The notes: generated by a model not told the origin, from the letters alone. 64,000 nucleotides of DNA from Hansfordia pulvinata (GCA_006538405.1 BJKQ01000016.1:558001-622000), one strand, 5' to 3'; shown: positions 24,581 to 36,500, counted from the first letter of the stretch. Numbers and translations: made by a program.

Positions 24581-24730
24581 TATTATAAATAAACCATTAA
24601 TAATGCCCGCGAGAGTGCGTCGATATGGTAATATTCTTTTTAAAAAGGAAGAGGAAAGGAAGACGTCGGGGCTTACGAGCTGTTATAATTATATATCATA
24701 AGATTAAGCTAAAAGATTAAGTTTATAATA
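24581..24730 (-). repeat. 5' LTR of the outer Ty3/gypsy relic
   Basis: 150 bp, starts TATTATAAATAAACC and ends GTTTATAATA on the + strand, immediately followed by ATCGA (target duplication). Pairs with 9,678-9,828. Confidence 0.85.
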
Positions 24731-26545
24731 ATCGATCGCTTTTTAAAGGTAAATGAAAATCCATTAAGATTATATTATATAGCTTAATAAAGGTACGGAC
24801 TTTAACTTAAAACTTAGTATTACGAAAAATATATATTTATTTTAAGGTATTTTTCTTAAGTGTTAAATTGAGCTTTTTTTATGTAATGTACGTAATTAGC
24901 TTACTTATAAAGATGCGTAAAGGAAATAAAATAAGTAAAAAGGCCTTTAAGTAATAAACATGCTTTATAACGATGTGTTTACCTCGTTTTCTTAAAGCGA
25001 GGTAAACACACTGAATAATAGTGTGTTAAATAGCTAATAAAAAAGCTATCACTTATAAATTAATAAAAGAAATGAAAATCGGTTAAATTAAACAAAATTA
25101 TTAAATAAAATTCAAGTAAATACTATTGTTATTAACTTAAGAAAAACGGAGGGGACGTTGCGTAGAAAGGCAAAAGGGGAGGAAGAATGAAGATTAGGAT
25201 CTGTTTTTTATAAACAACGTTCACGAGAAGATATAACACAGTTTTCGTTTAAAATCGGGTTAATTAACCCGAGTTTAATATAAAAAGCACGGATTTTAAA
25301 GCACTTTATTCCGGGCATATATTCATATATTGATAAATCAAGTAATTAAGCGCTTTAAAAATGTATAAGTAGATATTAAGATTACATTAGTAAAATATTA
25401 AGTCGATTAAAGAAATACATATTAAGAGTTTATATAAGCGCTTATCGATAAAAGTTTAATAATTACATTTAATATCAGGTATATTATAGCTATATAGTCG
25501 TACTTTATATTTATAGACTATAAACTTATATTAAAACTAATAATTATAAGTAAATAAAAATACGGTTAACGTTTTATTTTATTAAAACTTAAACTTATTA
25601 ATATTTAAAAGTCTTACGAGTTGAAAATACGGACTTTAAACTCTTTGAATCCTTATGATTTATATTGAAATTATTTGATTTATAAAGTTCAAGTTTCTAT
25701 TAAGCTATAATCAGTACCGTTTTATATATAATACTGAACATATCTTAGATTTTATTTCTTCTCGTGGAAATAAAAAATTCGATATAAAGTAATAATGAAA
25801 TTTTTTTCTTAAGTGCTATTTTATTGAAACATTTTAATCTTATAAAGCTATATAAGTACAATAATACTTATTAATTAATCGAATGAAAACCGCGTTCATA
25901 CGAATAATGATTATTAAGGATCTACCGAGAATAATATTCATAATAATTTATTTTTCTTTCTTTTTTTTAAGCATTATTAAAACTTATACTTTTCATAGCG
26001 TTAACGTAGTTAACAGACTAAAAGGATCCTTAATATTAGGATTATTATATTAATTATAATGATTATATAAACATGAATAAGAAACATCACCGTTTACGGT
26101 GATATAATAAAAATCATAATTATAAAGATATTAATAAGAACTATCGCCGTTTCTAGTAATATAATAAGAATTAGATTTCAGTTAAGTTATAAAAAGGTCT
26201 CATCTTATAAAGTTTAAAAGATTCACATAAGCTTAAGTTGCTTTTAACTTAACGTAACGATCCACGATTATATGAATTAATTCGTATTAATTAAAGTAAA
26301 CATGATTTATTTTACTCTCTTTAAATGCTTTTATTTTAAATCGTATTTCATTAAAAATAACCGATATTACCCGGCTTTATTGAATTAATCAATATTTATT
26401 TTAAAACACGGCTTATTTATATGCCCTTTACTTATTAAAGGAATTCAAATATATTATATAATAATTATTATAAAATTAATTCATTTTAAGTTATTTACTT
26501 TATTTAATAAACGTATAAATTATATTAAATTAAATAAGTTATAAT
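24731..26545. other. AT-rich spacer between the retrotransposon nest and the hAT element
   Basis: No protein remnant seen. It contains a perfect 13-bp hairpin (24,974-25,010), a purine-rich, less AT-biased stretch (about 25,140-25,200) and a GTTTAAAATCGGG motif at 25,247 that recurs at 49,961. Another hairpin is at 26,086-26,103. Confidence 0.45.
24974..25010. repeat. Perfect inverted repeat (13-bp stem, 11-nt loop)
   Basis: TGTGTTTACCTCG at 24,974-24,986 and its exact complement CGAGGTAAACACA at 24,998-25,010. Unmutated in RIP-decayed surroundings. Confidence 0.9.
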
Positions 26546-27113
26546 TAAAGTTAATAATAAGTTAACTCGAATCCGATTCACGTAAATCCGGATTCACGTG
26601 AGTTACTCACCTTACTAATTCAGATTCATATAAATCAGATTCACGTGAATCTAATTCACGTGAATCCGGATTTATATAAGTTACTCACCTTACTGATTTA
26701 AAGTAACTCACATGAATCTGAATTACTTATAAATCAACTTACGGATTCATATTTAATTAATAATATTTAATATTAAATAAGTAAAATTAAGTATAATTAA
26801 GTAAAATTAAGTTAAATTAATAATATAATATATTAAAGTATTATAATTTATTTATATATAATAAGATCACCTTACATAAGGTATTATATAATTTATATAA
26901 AAAGTAAGAAATTAAGTAAACTTAATAATTTAAAGATTTTTATCTTTAATTATAAGAATTTATACAAATAAATTTATATTTTTCATTTTACTTATTATAT
27001 AAGTAAATAATTAAAATTAATAATTAATATAATAAATCGTTTTAAACTATATAAGTAAAATATATATACTTTTTAATATAAAATATTAAAGTTAAATCTT
27101 TAATATTACTTAT

Positions 27114-27118
<5 letters not shown>

Positions 27119-27148
<30 letters not shown>
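27119..27148. repeat. (TA)n microsatellite
   Basis: About 30 bp of uninterrupted TA inside the hAT element, upstream of its coding remnant. Confidence 0.9.
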
Positions 27149-27150
<2 letters not shown>

Positions 27151-27727
27151 TTATTATTAATATGAAACTTAATTTATAAAGGAATAAAAAGGATTAAAAA
27201 CTTAGTTAAAGTAATACTTTAATACTGTGTTCCGTGTTAATAAACGGAACCTTTAATAACCCTTAAGTTAAACCTTTAATATAAATTAATACTTATAATA
27301 TAAAAAGCTTTATAAGTTAAACAATAATTAAGTTAATAACTTACTTAAAGTACTTAGTTCGAGTGAATAAACGAATATAATATAATAAGCATTATATTAA
27401 AGTAAATCGAAGTAATCGTAAATTATAAATTATAAATTCGTAATCTATTTAAGTTAATAGTTTAATATAAAGAAAAGGAAAAAAGAAATACTTACGTTAA
27501 CCTTTAAATATTACCATTTTAAATAAAGGTAAATTATCTTATTATAAATAAGATAAAAACGGTGCCGATAATTATAAAAATAAACATTTTACTTTAATAA
27601 GTAAACCGGTAATAAATTATAAAGTGATAATAAAAGAAAAGTAAAAGGCCTTAAAAGGAGGGAAAGTTAAACTTAAGTACTTTTCTCTTTTATTAAAAAT
27701 AGTAATAAGTTATTATTTTTATCCCTT

Positions 27728-27886
27728 CTTTTTGGTTATTATTTTTATATTTGCCCCATCCTTTCGGTAACCTATTTTATTCCTTTTTACCCTTTCCTTT
27801 CGGTTATTATTTTTATATTTTACCTCTTCTTCTCGGTAACTTATTTTATTCCTTTTTGCCTCTTCTTTTCGGTTGTTATTTTTAAT
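27728..27886 (+). repeat. 68/69-bp tandem repeat, about 2.3 copies
   Basis: Copies start at 27,728, 27,796 and 27,864 with CTTTTTGGTTATTATTTTTA / CTTTCGGTTATTATTTTTAT / TTTTCGGTTGTTATTTTTAA, each with an internal CGGTAAC(C/T)TATTTTATTCC half. The half-units are related, so the true unit may be about 34 bp duplicated. Lies in the leader of the hAT transposase remnant. Confidence 0.8.
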
Positions 27887-28083
27887 TTAATAATATGTTA
27901 TTTTTAATATAATATAAATCTACTTTAACCGTTAATAATATTATATAAACCATGCTTTCCCTTTTACTTAAAGAATTAATTACTTAATTAAGCAACGTAT
28001 TAAGTTATCTTTATTATATAAAATCCTACTTTTAATTACTTAACTAACCCCTTTACCATTGTATTTTAAGTTTATTACTTAAA

Positions 28084-31050
28084 ATGTTTAACTTTCCTAC
28101 TTCCGAACCGGACGTTACCGAGTCGTTTATAAGTGAAGAAGCGTTTATTAACGTTTCTAACACTTCTTTACCTCGTTTTCGTTACGAAAGGATAAAGAGA
28201 ATTAAATTGATTTTACTTTACTCCTTTTATCTGAATCTCTTTATATTTTTAAGCATGGTTTATTTAAGCCTACGCTTTTACCTATCGATTTTCCTAAGCT
28301 TAAGCAAATAGAAATTTCCTGTACTATGTAAGTTTATTTATCCATTTCTTTATTACCTTTCTTTTAGTTTCTTTATTACTTTATTCATTACTTTACTTAT
28401 TACTTTACTTATTATTTTATTTATTACTTTATTTAATTAACTTTAATAGGTGTAATCATAAAACGGTTAATATAGTTCGGAAATTCCGCTCTTCGAATCA
28501 TGCCCGACATTACGATAATAAGCATCTTAATATTGCTTATAATAAAGAAATAGAAAAAACAAGGAAATTAAGTAAGTTAAAAGCCTTTATATTAACTTAT
28601 TAAGTAATTAGTTACTTTATTTACTTACTTTAATTAATAATAAAGGGAACGAAGTTAATATAACTACGACAACGTTTTTCAATTTAATAAATCGAAAACG
28701 AGTTCGGGCAAATACTTCTTACAAAGAATTTAACGAAAACGAGTTTTATTCGAAGGTATTATCGTTTTTAATTAATAATAACTTAATAAGTCCTTTAATA
28801 TTATAAGTTCGAAATCGTTTAATGACTTATTAAGTTATTTAAAAACGTAAGTTTAATATTATTCTTTTTTTAACGTTAATAAATAACTTATTAATTAAAT
28901 AACTTAATAATAAGGACTTACCGGCTGTTCATCGACATAACTTAAGGAAAATACTCGATATTACGTTTATTAATAACGTTAATGTTGTTAATAACGAATT
29001 AAATTCCCATATTAATGGTTTTAGAAAACTTTCCTTAATTATTGATATTTAGAAGTTTAATATGAATACTTCATATTTAAGTATTGTTTGCTATTATATT
29101 AATAACGAATTTAACTTAATTTATAAGCTGATGGGCTTTATTAATATTAATACCGCTTATACCGGGTTTGATATTTATGAAGAGTTTTAATCAGCATTGG
29201 CACCGTTTCTAGCATTATCACATTATTAAAATGTTTTAAGGTATGTTATCCCTTCTTTTTTTAATTCATTGATTAATAAATTATTAACTTATTTATACTT
29301 AATTTAATAGTATTACTCGGGATAACGCCAGTAATAACGATACTTTCGTCGACGCTTTTAAAGAGAAATACGAAGACGAAACGGTAAAAGAGTTTAATAA
29401 CGATATACGTTATTATTCTTATATAATTAATATTATTATTCAAATAATATTAAAAAGTTATATTTTAAACGACGACAGTAACGACGAGTTAATTCGTTAT
29501 ATTAACTTTATAATTCCTTGCATTAACGAAATAAACGAGGAATTTAACCAATTTTAATTAAAATGATTAACTTTATTCGGAAGTAAGTTTATTATTATTT
29601 ACTTATTTATTTATCCTTTAAATTATTTAATTATTAACTTATTAAATAAACTAAGTTTAATTAACCGAGTCCGTGGAGTTGCCGTTATTACGAAATATAC
29701 TTTTAAAGTTAATCAATAATTTATCGATATAATAAACCGAAGTAAAGAAAGAGACGAAATTCCGGATAAATTTAATAAAACAAGAATTCTTATTAATAAG
29801 CCTTATTTTATTATTATTATTATTTTATTATTTTATTATTTTTATTTTATTATTTTATTATTTTGTTATTTTATTATTTCATTATTTTATTATTTTATTA
29901 AATTATTAAATTATTAACCTATTAACCTATTATTTTAGATTCCGTTGTTTATTGCAATTTAACTTATAACATAATTAATACGGTTTTACAGTTAAAACCG
30001 GCATTAATATATGTTAAACGAATTACTAACTCTGTTAAATATAAAAGCATCTTTTTTAACGAAGTTGATTAGTTTTTATTATAGTATTTAAAGAGCATAT
30101 TCGAAATATTCTTTTAACCGTTTATTAAATTGTAAGGCAAATTTTACATTACTTTACCGAAAGGATTCTTATATATCTTTAAAATAAGAGCTTATTTAAA
30201 AACATATTATTTAAAGTTAAAAGAAGACATTGAAGAAGACCTTGAAAAAGTAAGTTATTACTCTTATATATTATATTACTTATTATATTAATTAAAATTA
30301 TATTAAATTACTATTTTAAACGATCTGGTTTCCGTTATTGAAAGCGGTATTAAGAAGTTAAATAAATACTTCCCTCGAACTTTTAATCTTATGAAAGTCG
30401 AAGAATATAAAGAGCATTTTATTTCCCTTATATTAAAACCTCGTTTTAAAGTATCACACTTTAAAGAAGGCGGTTTATTACACTTTTATCCTTAAATTAT
30501 TAATAATTTAAAAACTACGTTAAATGAACAATTTTTAAGGTAAGTTTAAGACCTTTATTTTAATTAAATTACTTATTCTTATATTATTATTTAGTTTAAA
30601 ACAATAAAAAGAAGGGGATTCATAGTTTAATACGTTAAATTCAAATATAAATAAAGATTCGGATTCAAACGACGAATTATACTTAAATCGGGCTCGAAAT
30701 ATAACGTAAAACATGTAAAACGAAGTCGAAGTTTATTTAAATAAAGGCTTAGCCTCTTTAAAAGTAAGTTAAATTTATTTATTATTCCTTAATTTATTAC
30801 TTATTGATTTATTTAATAAGAAGATCTATTACTTTATTAAAAGTAAAATACTTTTAAATTTTCTATTTCAAGTATTTTAATAAGGTAATATTTAATTATC
30901 CCTGCTACCTTTACGTCCTTAAAACGAACGTTTTTTATTACTAGTAGTATAATTATTAAAAGTAGAAATCGTTTATTACTTAAAACGGTAATGCAGCTTG
31001 TTTTATTAAAAAGCTAAGGCTTTAAAAGCTATAAAGAGCTAAAAAAGTAA
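28084..31050 (+). pseudogene. hAT transposase remnant with BED finger and C-terminal dimerisation domain
   Basis: Starts at an ATG (MFNFPTSEPDVTES). After an intron-like stretch (GTAAGT at 28,327 to TTTAATAG at 28,450) comes a BED-finger-like block (RCNHKTVNIVRKFRSSNHAR, then H....H). Near 29,000-29,190 are the hAT motifs NTSYLSIVCYYINNEF and LIYKLMGFININTA; another intron-like gap (GTATGT...TTTAATAG, 29,233-29,310) precedes TRDNASNNDTFVDAF at about 29,318. KLNKYFPRTFNLMKVEEY lies near 30,360; the C-terminal dimerisation domain (YLIIPATFTSLKRTF...SRNRLLLKTVMQLVLLKS) at about 30,817-31,050. Stops are mostly Trp/Gln codons hit by RIP-type transitions. The family call is secure; intron borders are approximate. 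No function remains. Confidence 0.85.
29812..29937 (+). repeat. TTATT-type low-complexity repeat within a transposase intron
   Basis: Runs of TTATTATTTTATTATTTTAT ending CCTATTATTTTAG just before coding remnant resumes (ATTCCGTTGTTT); looks like an expanded pyrimidine/T-rich intron of the hAT gene. Confidence 0.7.
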
Positions 31051-31154
31051 TTTTCAGGAAAATGGGGAATAGGTTAAAGAGGAAACAGAAGTAAATCTTA
31101 ATTAAAAAGTTAAATTATAATTAACTAAGGCTTGATTTATTAAATATATGTCGT

Positions 31155-31280
31155 TTTACTTAATATAAATCATTTCACTTAATATAAATCATTTTACTTA
31201 ATGTAATTCCTTTTACTTAATGTAATTCCTTTTACTTAATGTAATTCGTTTTACTTAATGTAATTCATTTTACTTATTTC
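31155..31280 (+). repeat. 19-bp tandem repeat (six copies), TTTACTTAATGTAATTCCT unit
   Basis: Six consecutive 19-bp units (TTTACTTAATATAAATCAT to TTTACTTAATGTAATTCAT), then a decayed unit, between the transposase end and the right subterminal region. Similar degenerate ACTTAAT units recur at about 46,930-47,290. Confidence 0.85.
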
Positions 31281-31632
31281 AACTTAACTTTATTTAACTT
31301 AATATAACTTAATTAATTATATATTACTTACTTATAAACTTAATTTATATTAATCTTACATATTAACTTATATCGATTTTATAAATCAATTCATATCGAT
31401 TTTATATATTAATTTATTAAACCTTTACTTAAAAATTTCACTATTTTAAAAAGTTTGAATCCGTGAGTTAACTTATAAGTAACTTAGAGTAACTCACGTG
31501 AGTTAATAGTCTGATTCAAAGTAACTTAAGATTCACGTGAGTTAGTAAAATTACTGATTTAGAGTAACTCACGTGAGTTACTCATAAGTTAACTTAAAAC
31601 TCATGATTCACAATTCCAACCCTGTTAATTAT

Positions 31633-34600
31633 ATAAACTTCCTTATATTTATTATATTACCTTTATACTTATAAAACCTAATAACCTTATTTATATTAAG
31701 TTCAATAGTATATATATATAAAAGCAAGTAAATATAATTAAGTTAAGTTAAAAAGCTTATATTTTTTTAAAACTTTAAACTTATTAATATTAACTATATT
31801 AATCTTATTTATGCTTAATTTTATAAGTTTACGTAAATAGAATTTAAAAAATTCATTTATATAAAGTAAGTATAAAGTAAGTAAACAAATTAACATTAAG
31901 TTCAAAAGCTTATAAGTACTTTATCTATTAAATAGTTTACTATCATATATAATGATATTACTTATATTAAAGAAAGTTATTTTCTTTTATTAAAATATAC
32001 AACCTTATTTATTTAAATAAAAGTTATAATAATTTAAGTTACTTATATTAACTTAACCTTACTTATTATTCTTTTAATTAAATTAAGTTATTATCTTTTA
32101 AATAAATTAATTAAATTAAAATATATAAATCCGTGAGTTACTTTAAATCAGTAAAGAGAGTAGCTTATATGAATCCGGATTTACGTGAATCTGATTTACA
32201 TGAATCTGAATTAAAGGCGTGAGTAACTCACGTGAATCCGGATTCATGTGAATCGGATTCGAGGTAACTTATCATTAACCCTGTTTTAACCCGATATTAT
32301 ACGGGAAAAGGGAAGAAAGAGTAAAAATTAAAGAGGCTTAAAATCGTTATAATTATTATAATTATTAAATGTTTTAAAAGTATTGTTATACTTAATTTAA
32401 TTAAAATAAATACGTTAAGCAATTAAATTGATCAGCTTATTCTTCTGCTATTATATTGTTTCGCTTTTACCGTTAGCACATGCTTTTCATCTTATAAATG
32501 TTTTTTAAAAAAGCTCTTTTTTATTAATTCATTACTTATTAGTTGAAAAGTCTGGCGCGCGTGTAAGTGTGATTATAGGAAGCCTGGCCGTGAAAAGAAA
32601 GCCGTGAAATCGTAGCCAGCTATCCACCGCAGCCAGGGTTCATTTCTTAATTATATAACTTCTTTAATATCTTTTTTAATGATCAAACTTTAAGCAGTTA
32701 AGCAGGTACTTAAGTACTTATATACTTAAGTATTAAAAGCCACTTATAAAAAACAAAGCGAGTGGCTCTCACTTTTCTATCTTAAACTTTAAGCTATAAC
32801 GATTAAAAAGCTTATAACGATTTTAATTATTATAACGATTTCATTTTAAAGAACGATTTTATCACTTTAAATCGTTACGACCCTTTCAGATCGTTATAGC
32901 CGCTTCGTAATACTGAATACGTTGATTAAAAAATGAAATAATAAGCTTAACTTTAAAAACAATTAAGGCTATTTAATCCATAAAGAAATATGTAATATAG
33001 ATTACGCTTCTTAAAATTACAATCCGATAAGATGCTTTTTCCCTTATATCTCGTTGTTAAAGTCGATACTTAACGACACTTTAATTAAATAAGAAGCTTA
33101 AGATCGGTTTTAAGGTTTTTTTAAAATCATTCTTCAAAGATATGAACTTTATAATAATAAGAGCTGATTACAAACTCTCCGGTTAAGTAAGACAATTAAT
33201 GATTTTTTAACATTTTAAAAAGATTTAAAGTAATATAATTTTTTATTAATATTCTTAAAAGACTTTAATAAATAATCTATTAAAATATAAGATAATTAGC
33301 TTTAAAGTAAACGTATAATAAGATGAAAGTTACTTATAAAAGATACGTTAAGGGTATATAAGAGAGCTTTAATTATAATGAGAAAATGCTTATAACTTTA
33401 AGAGCTTTAACTTGACTTAAATTATAAAATGTATTAAAACATTTAAAGTTTTATTTTTACTTTATCTTTTTATTTCTTAAATATAAGTTTTAATATTAAT
33501 ATTGGACTCATACTACTTTATGATAATAGCTTTATTAATGATTTTATACTCACGGTGCTGATAGCCTAATTAGCGACGCGTTAAAATTTATAATAAAATG
33601 TTATGAAAATTACTTATATAATAATAAACCTATTTAATAACAGAATTTAAATTCTATTATAAGGGTTATATAGAAACGTTTTATTAAAGCGAAGTTTTAT
33701 AATACACATTGCAATGTAATTCTCAACGAATTAATGGTTTTAATCTCTTTTATAAAATAATAGATTTTTTTATAGTATACATCGTGGAAAAGAAACGGGC
33801 TTAAATAAGCCGCAAATTATATATATAGAATGTAAAGACAATGAGTGAAGAAAAAAGTTTTCTAATACAAGAGCTACGTTTATATTAAGGCTATCTTTTT
33901 TCTTTTCGTTTATTAAGTATAAATAATCAATAAAATGTAATGTTAAGTATATCAAAAAGTATTCAACACATGGAACGGATTATTATACTATTAAAAAAGA
34001 AATTATAAAATTATAAGTAATAAGTGTAAATTAAATTAACTGTTTATATATAAGTTTAAGATAATATAGAATAAAAGCGAATAATTTAAAGTAAATAACT
34101 TATTAGTATTTTTATTAAATTTAGTTTATTAAGTATATTTAATATGTATAATAAATATGAAAAGAATATTTATTATCTTTTAAGTACTCTTGATTATCAA
34201 TTAAAAACTACAGTCTTTATTAAACGAGGGATTTATGATATGTTTTATTACTATACACGTGAAAAGTTCATTAAGGCATTTCAATTTATAATGAATTGAA
34301 TAGTTTTTAATTTTCAACGGTACGTTAAAGTTCACCGTTGTTAATAAACGTTGCTGATACTGATTAAGATCGGTGATAAGTGTTTTAACCTAAGTCACGT
34401 TGGTCCAGACACACGTGCGCTACTGATTACAATTATTTTAAAGCAACTCACGTAATATAAAATCACTTCAAAGTTAACTCACGTATTGAAATTCTTTAAC
34501 GTTCAATTAAATTACTTAAAAATAAAATTTGGAAGTTATTCGCTTTAAGTTTAAGTAATTTTAATGTCTTTACCTTACTTATGTTTTTCATGTTTAACTC

Positions 34601-34829
34601 TGAAATCTTCTATTTTTATAACCTTTAAAACTGTTTTCTTAAACCCGGCCTTTTACGTGGCTTATGTAACGTAGTGAAATAGGATTAAGTAGCTTCCCTT
34701 TGAGTTTCATCGATTCTGAATATTAAAATCCGTGGGTATCTTATAATAACCTATATAAAGTAATTATTTAATATAACGTGATTTAATTAAGTTATGAATT
34801 AAAATTAGCTTACATGAGATACTTATCAA
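31633..34829. other. AT-rich spacer with a solitary hAT end and a GC-rich islet
   Basis: Holds a single hAT-family end at 32,127-32,283 (starts AATCCGTGAGTTAC, ends TTAACCCTG) whose partner end was not found, an unusual non-AT-rich islet at about 32,546-32,640, and a faint CACGTG-bearing stretch at 34,395-34,490. No coding remnant seen elsewhere. Confidence 0.45.
32127..32283 (+). mobile_element. Solitary hAT-family terminal region
   Basis: About 157 bp nearly matching the inverted left end of the hAT relic (26,546-26,748), ending GGTAACTTATCATTAACCCTG. Either half of a broken MITE or a second right end for the larger element. Confidence 0.65.
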
Positions 34830-35546
34830 CAGGGTTAGTATTGTAAATAATAAGTTTTTTATTAATTTATATGTAACTCGCGTGAGTGAATAAAAATACT
34901 GGCTCAAAGTAACTCATGTGAGTTAACTCACATGAATCTTAAGTTACTTTGAATCAGGCTACTGATTTATGTGTGTTATTTAAAGTCAGTTATAACTTAA
35001 TTAACGGATTTAAAGTTTGAAACTTAATAAAATTCTTATTAATTTTATAAAGATTATTAAGTGAAACTCAGTAAGATAAGCTTCGAAAAAGCAAGTTAAA
35101 TATACTTAAAAACAGGTATACTAATTATGAAAATTTATATATATAAGTAAGTTTTATTTGAATTATAAATGACTTATAAATAATTGACTTAGTTATAACT
35201 TATAAAACTTATTTATTTACGTTAACTTATATGAACTTACTTATGTTAATTTATTTTACTTCAATAACTTAAACTTATCTCGCTTATGTAATTTATTTCA
35301 TTAATCTAACTTATTTCATCCACGTCAACATATTAAATCAGCGAACTTCAATATACGCAAGTCATTTTCAATTATTTTCAAATTAATAAAACCTAAAAAG
35401 GCTAGTTTTAAAAGAATGAATTTAATAAGTTATCTTAATATAAAGAAGTTAAATTAACATACATAAGATTAACTTCTTTATAATTGATTATTATTAAATA
35501 ACTATGAATCCGTGAGTTAACTTAAGCTAACTTTTTGCTAACCCTG
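34830..35546. mobile_element. hAT-derived MITE, 717 bp
   Basis: Starts CAGGGTTAGTATT and ends TTGCTAACCCTG. Flanking octamers CTTATCAA (left) and CTTATAAA (right) match at 7 of 8, an hAT-size target duplication. CACGTG-type palindromes in the left subterminal part; the right one is deleted to about 40 bp. Confidence 0.8.
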
Positions 35547-35832
35547 CTTATAAAGCAAGTTAAAGTTCTTGTTTTCTAAAATCACTTCTTTTAACGGTTA
35601 AGTAATTTTTCTGGTTATATCTTTTGAAATATATCTATAATTTAAATCACTTATGATAAGAGTTACATTAATGATACTTAAAATCAAAGAGTTTGCACTC
35701 GTAATTACTTGAATTTAATTATCTTATAAACAAAATAAAAGAATATACGCTTCCTGTTTGAAATTTTTTCATTATTCTATCTTCTTTTATAAGCTATATC
35801 TTATTAACCTCGGTAATCATTCTATTTTTAAA

Positions 35833-36369
35833 TAAAGGTAATACTAAATATTATAAGTTTTAAATAAAGGTATAAGTAACTCACGTGAGTTGTTTTAAAC
35901 AAATGAGCTCATTAATTTATATAAATTTAAGTAACTTTAAGTTAGATTACGGATTAACGTGAATTACTTTAAGCTACTTATAAGTTAATTCACGTATTTA
36001 AAAAATGTGTACCTTAAGTATAAAGCTGTGTAGAATACATAAAACGGGACGTATTTTAAATAATGTATTAATTCGTTATCACGAATGTTTAAGCTTAACA
36101 ATGTAAGCTTAATTTAACGCGTATAATATAGAGTATTTTAAGTTTCAATTAAAATTAACTCTTTAACAATAAATTCAAGTTAAAAATCTAGCTTTTTATT
36201 GATAACTTTATTGATTGAAATTAAACATATATATTTATAAGTTAACTCATAAATTGCTTAAATTCACGTGAGTTATTTAAAGTCAGTAAGATCAGTAAGT
36301 TATATAAGTCCTGATTAACGTGAATTTAATTCACGTGAGTTGATCAAAGTTAAGTGATTATTAACCTTA
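35833..36369. mobile_element. hAT-derived MITE, about 537 bp
   Basis: Left terminus TAAAGGTAATACT and right terminus GATTATTAACCTTA are RIP-altered CAGGGTTA...TAACCCTG ends. Subterminal AACTCACGTGAGTT motifs on both sides. The flanking octamer match is partial (TTTTTAAA / TTTAAAAT), so ends are approximate. Confidence 0.6.
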
Positions 36370-36500
36370 TTTAAAATATCTTTACTTATATATTAATTTA
36401 TTTCAAAGCTGTCTATTCGTATTAAACTTACGTGTTAAGCGTTAATTCATCACATTTTCTTTTTATATCTTTTTAGTATTTATATGTTTTAATTATGTAT

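Larger units (their letters stand above)
9678..24730 (-). mobile_element. Outer Ty3/gypsy LTR retrotransposon relic, split by a second element
   Basis: Bounded by 150-151-bp direct repeats (9,678-9,828 and 24,581-24,730) and by a 5-bp target duplication: ATCGG before the left LTR, ATCGA after the right LTR (the one difference is a RIP-type G-to-A). Left LTR keeps TG at its plus-strand start. Minus-strand reading gives gypsy reverse transcriptase and RNase H remnants, so the 5' LTR is the right-hand one. On the minus strand a purine-rich AAAGCGAGG (polypurine-tract-like) lies next to the left LTR. Without the inner insertion the element is about 7.75 kb, normal for Ty3/gypsy. All frames are broken. 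Confidence 0.85.
26546..31624 (+). mobile_element. hAT-superfamily DNA transposon relic, autonomous size
   Basis: About 5.1 kb. Left end TAAAGTTAATAATAAG equals the family terminus CAGGGTTAATAATAAG after C-to-T and G-to-A; right end ...CCAACCCTG is intact, so the terminal inverted repeat is CAGGGTT, typical of hAT. Each end has a 150-200-bp subterminal array of CACGTG-centred palindromes (26,560-26,748; 31,457-31,610). A broken hAT transposase lies between, plus strand. An 8-bp target duplication is expected, but flanks GTTATAAT and TTAATTAT match poorly, so the exact left end is less sure. Confidence 0.75.

Noticed and set aside
32600..32645. GGTTCA near the GC islet as a tRNA T-loop
   Set aside because: No acceptor-stem pairing or anticodon arm could be folded by eye around it.
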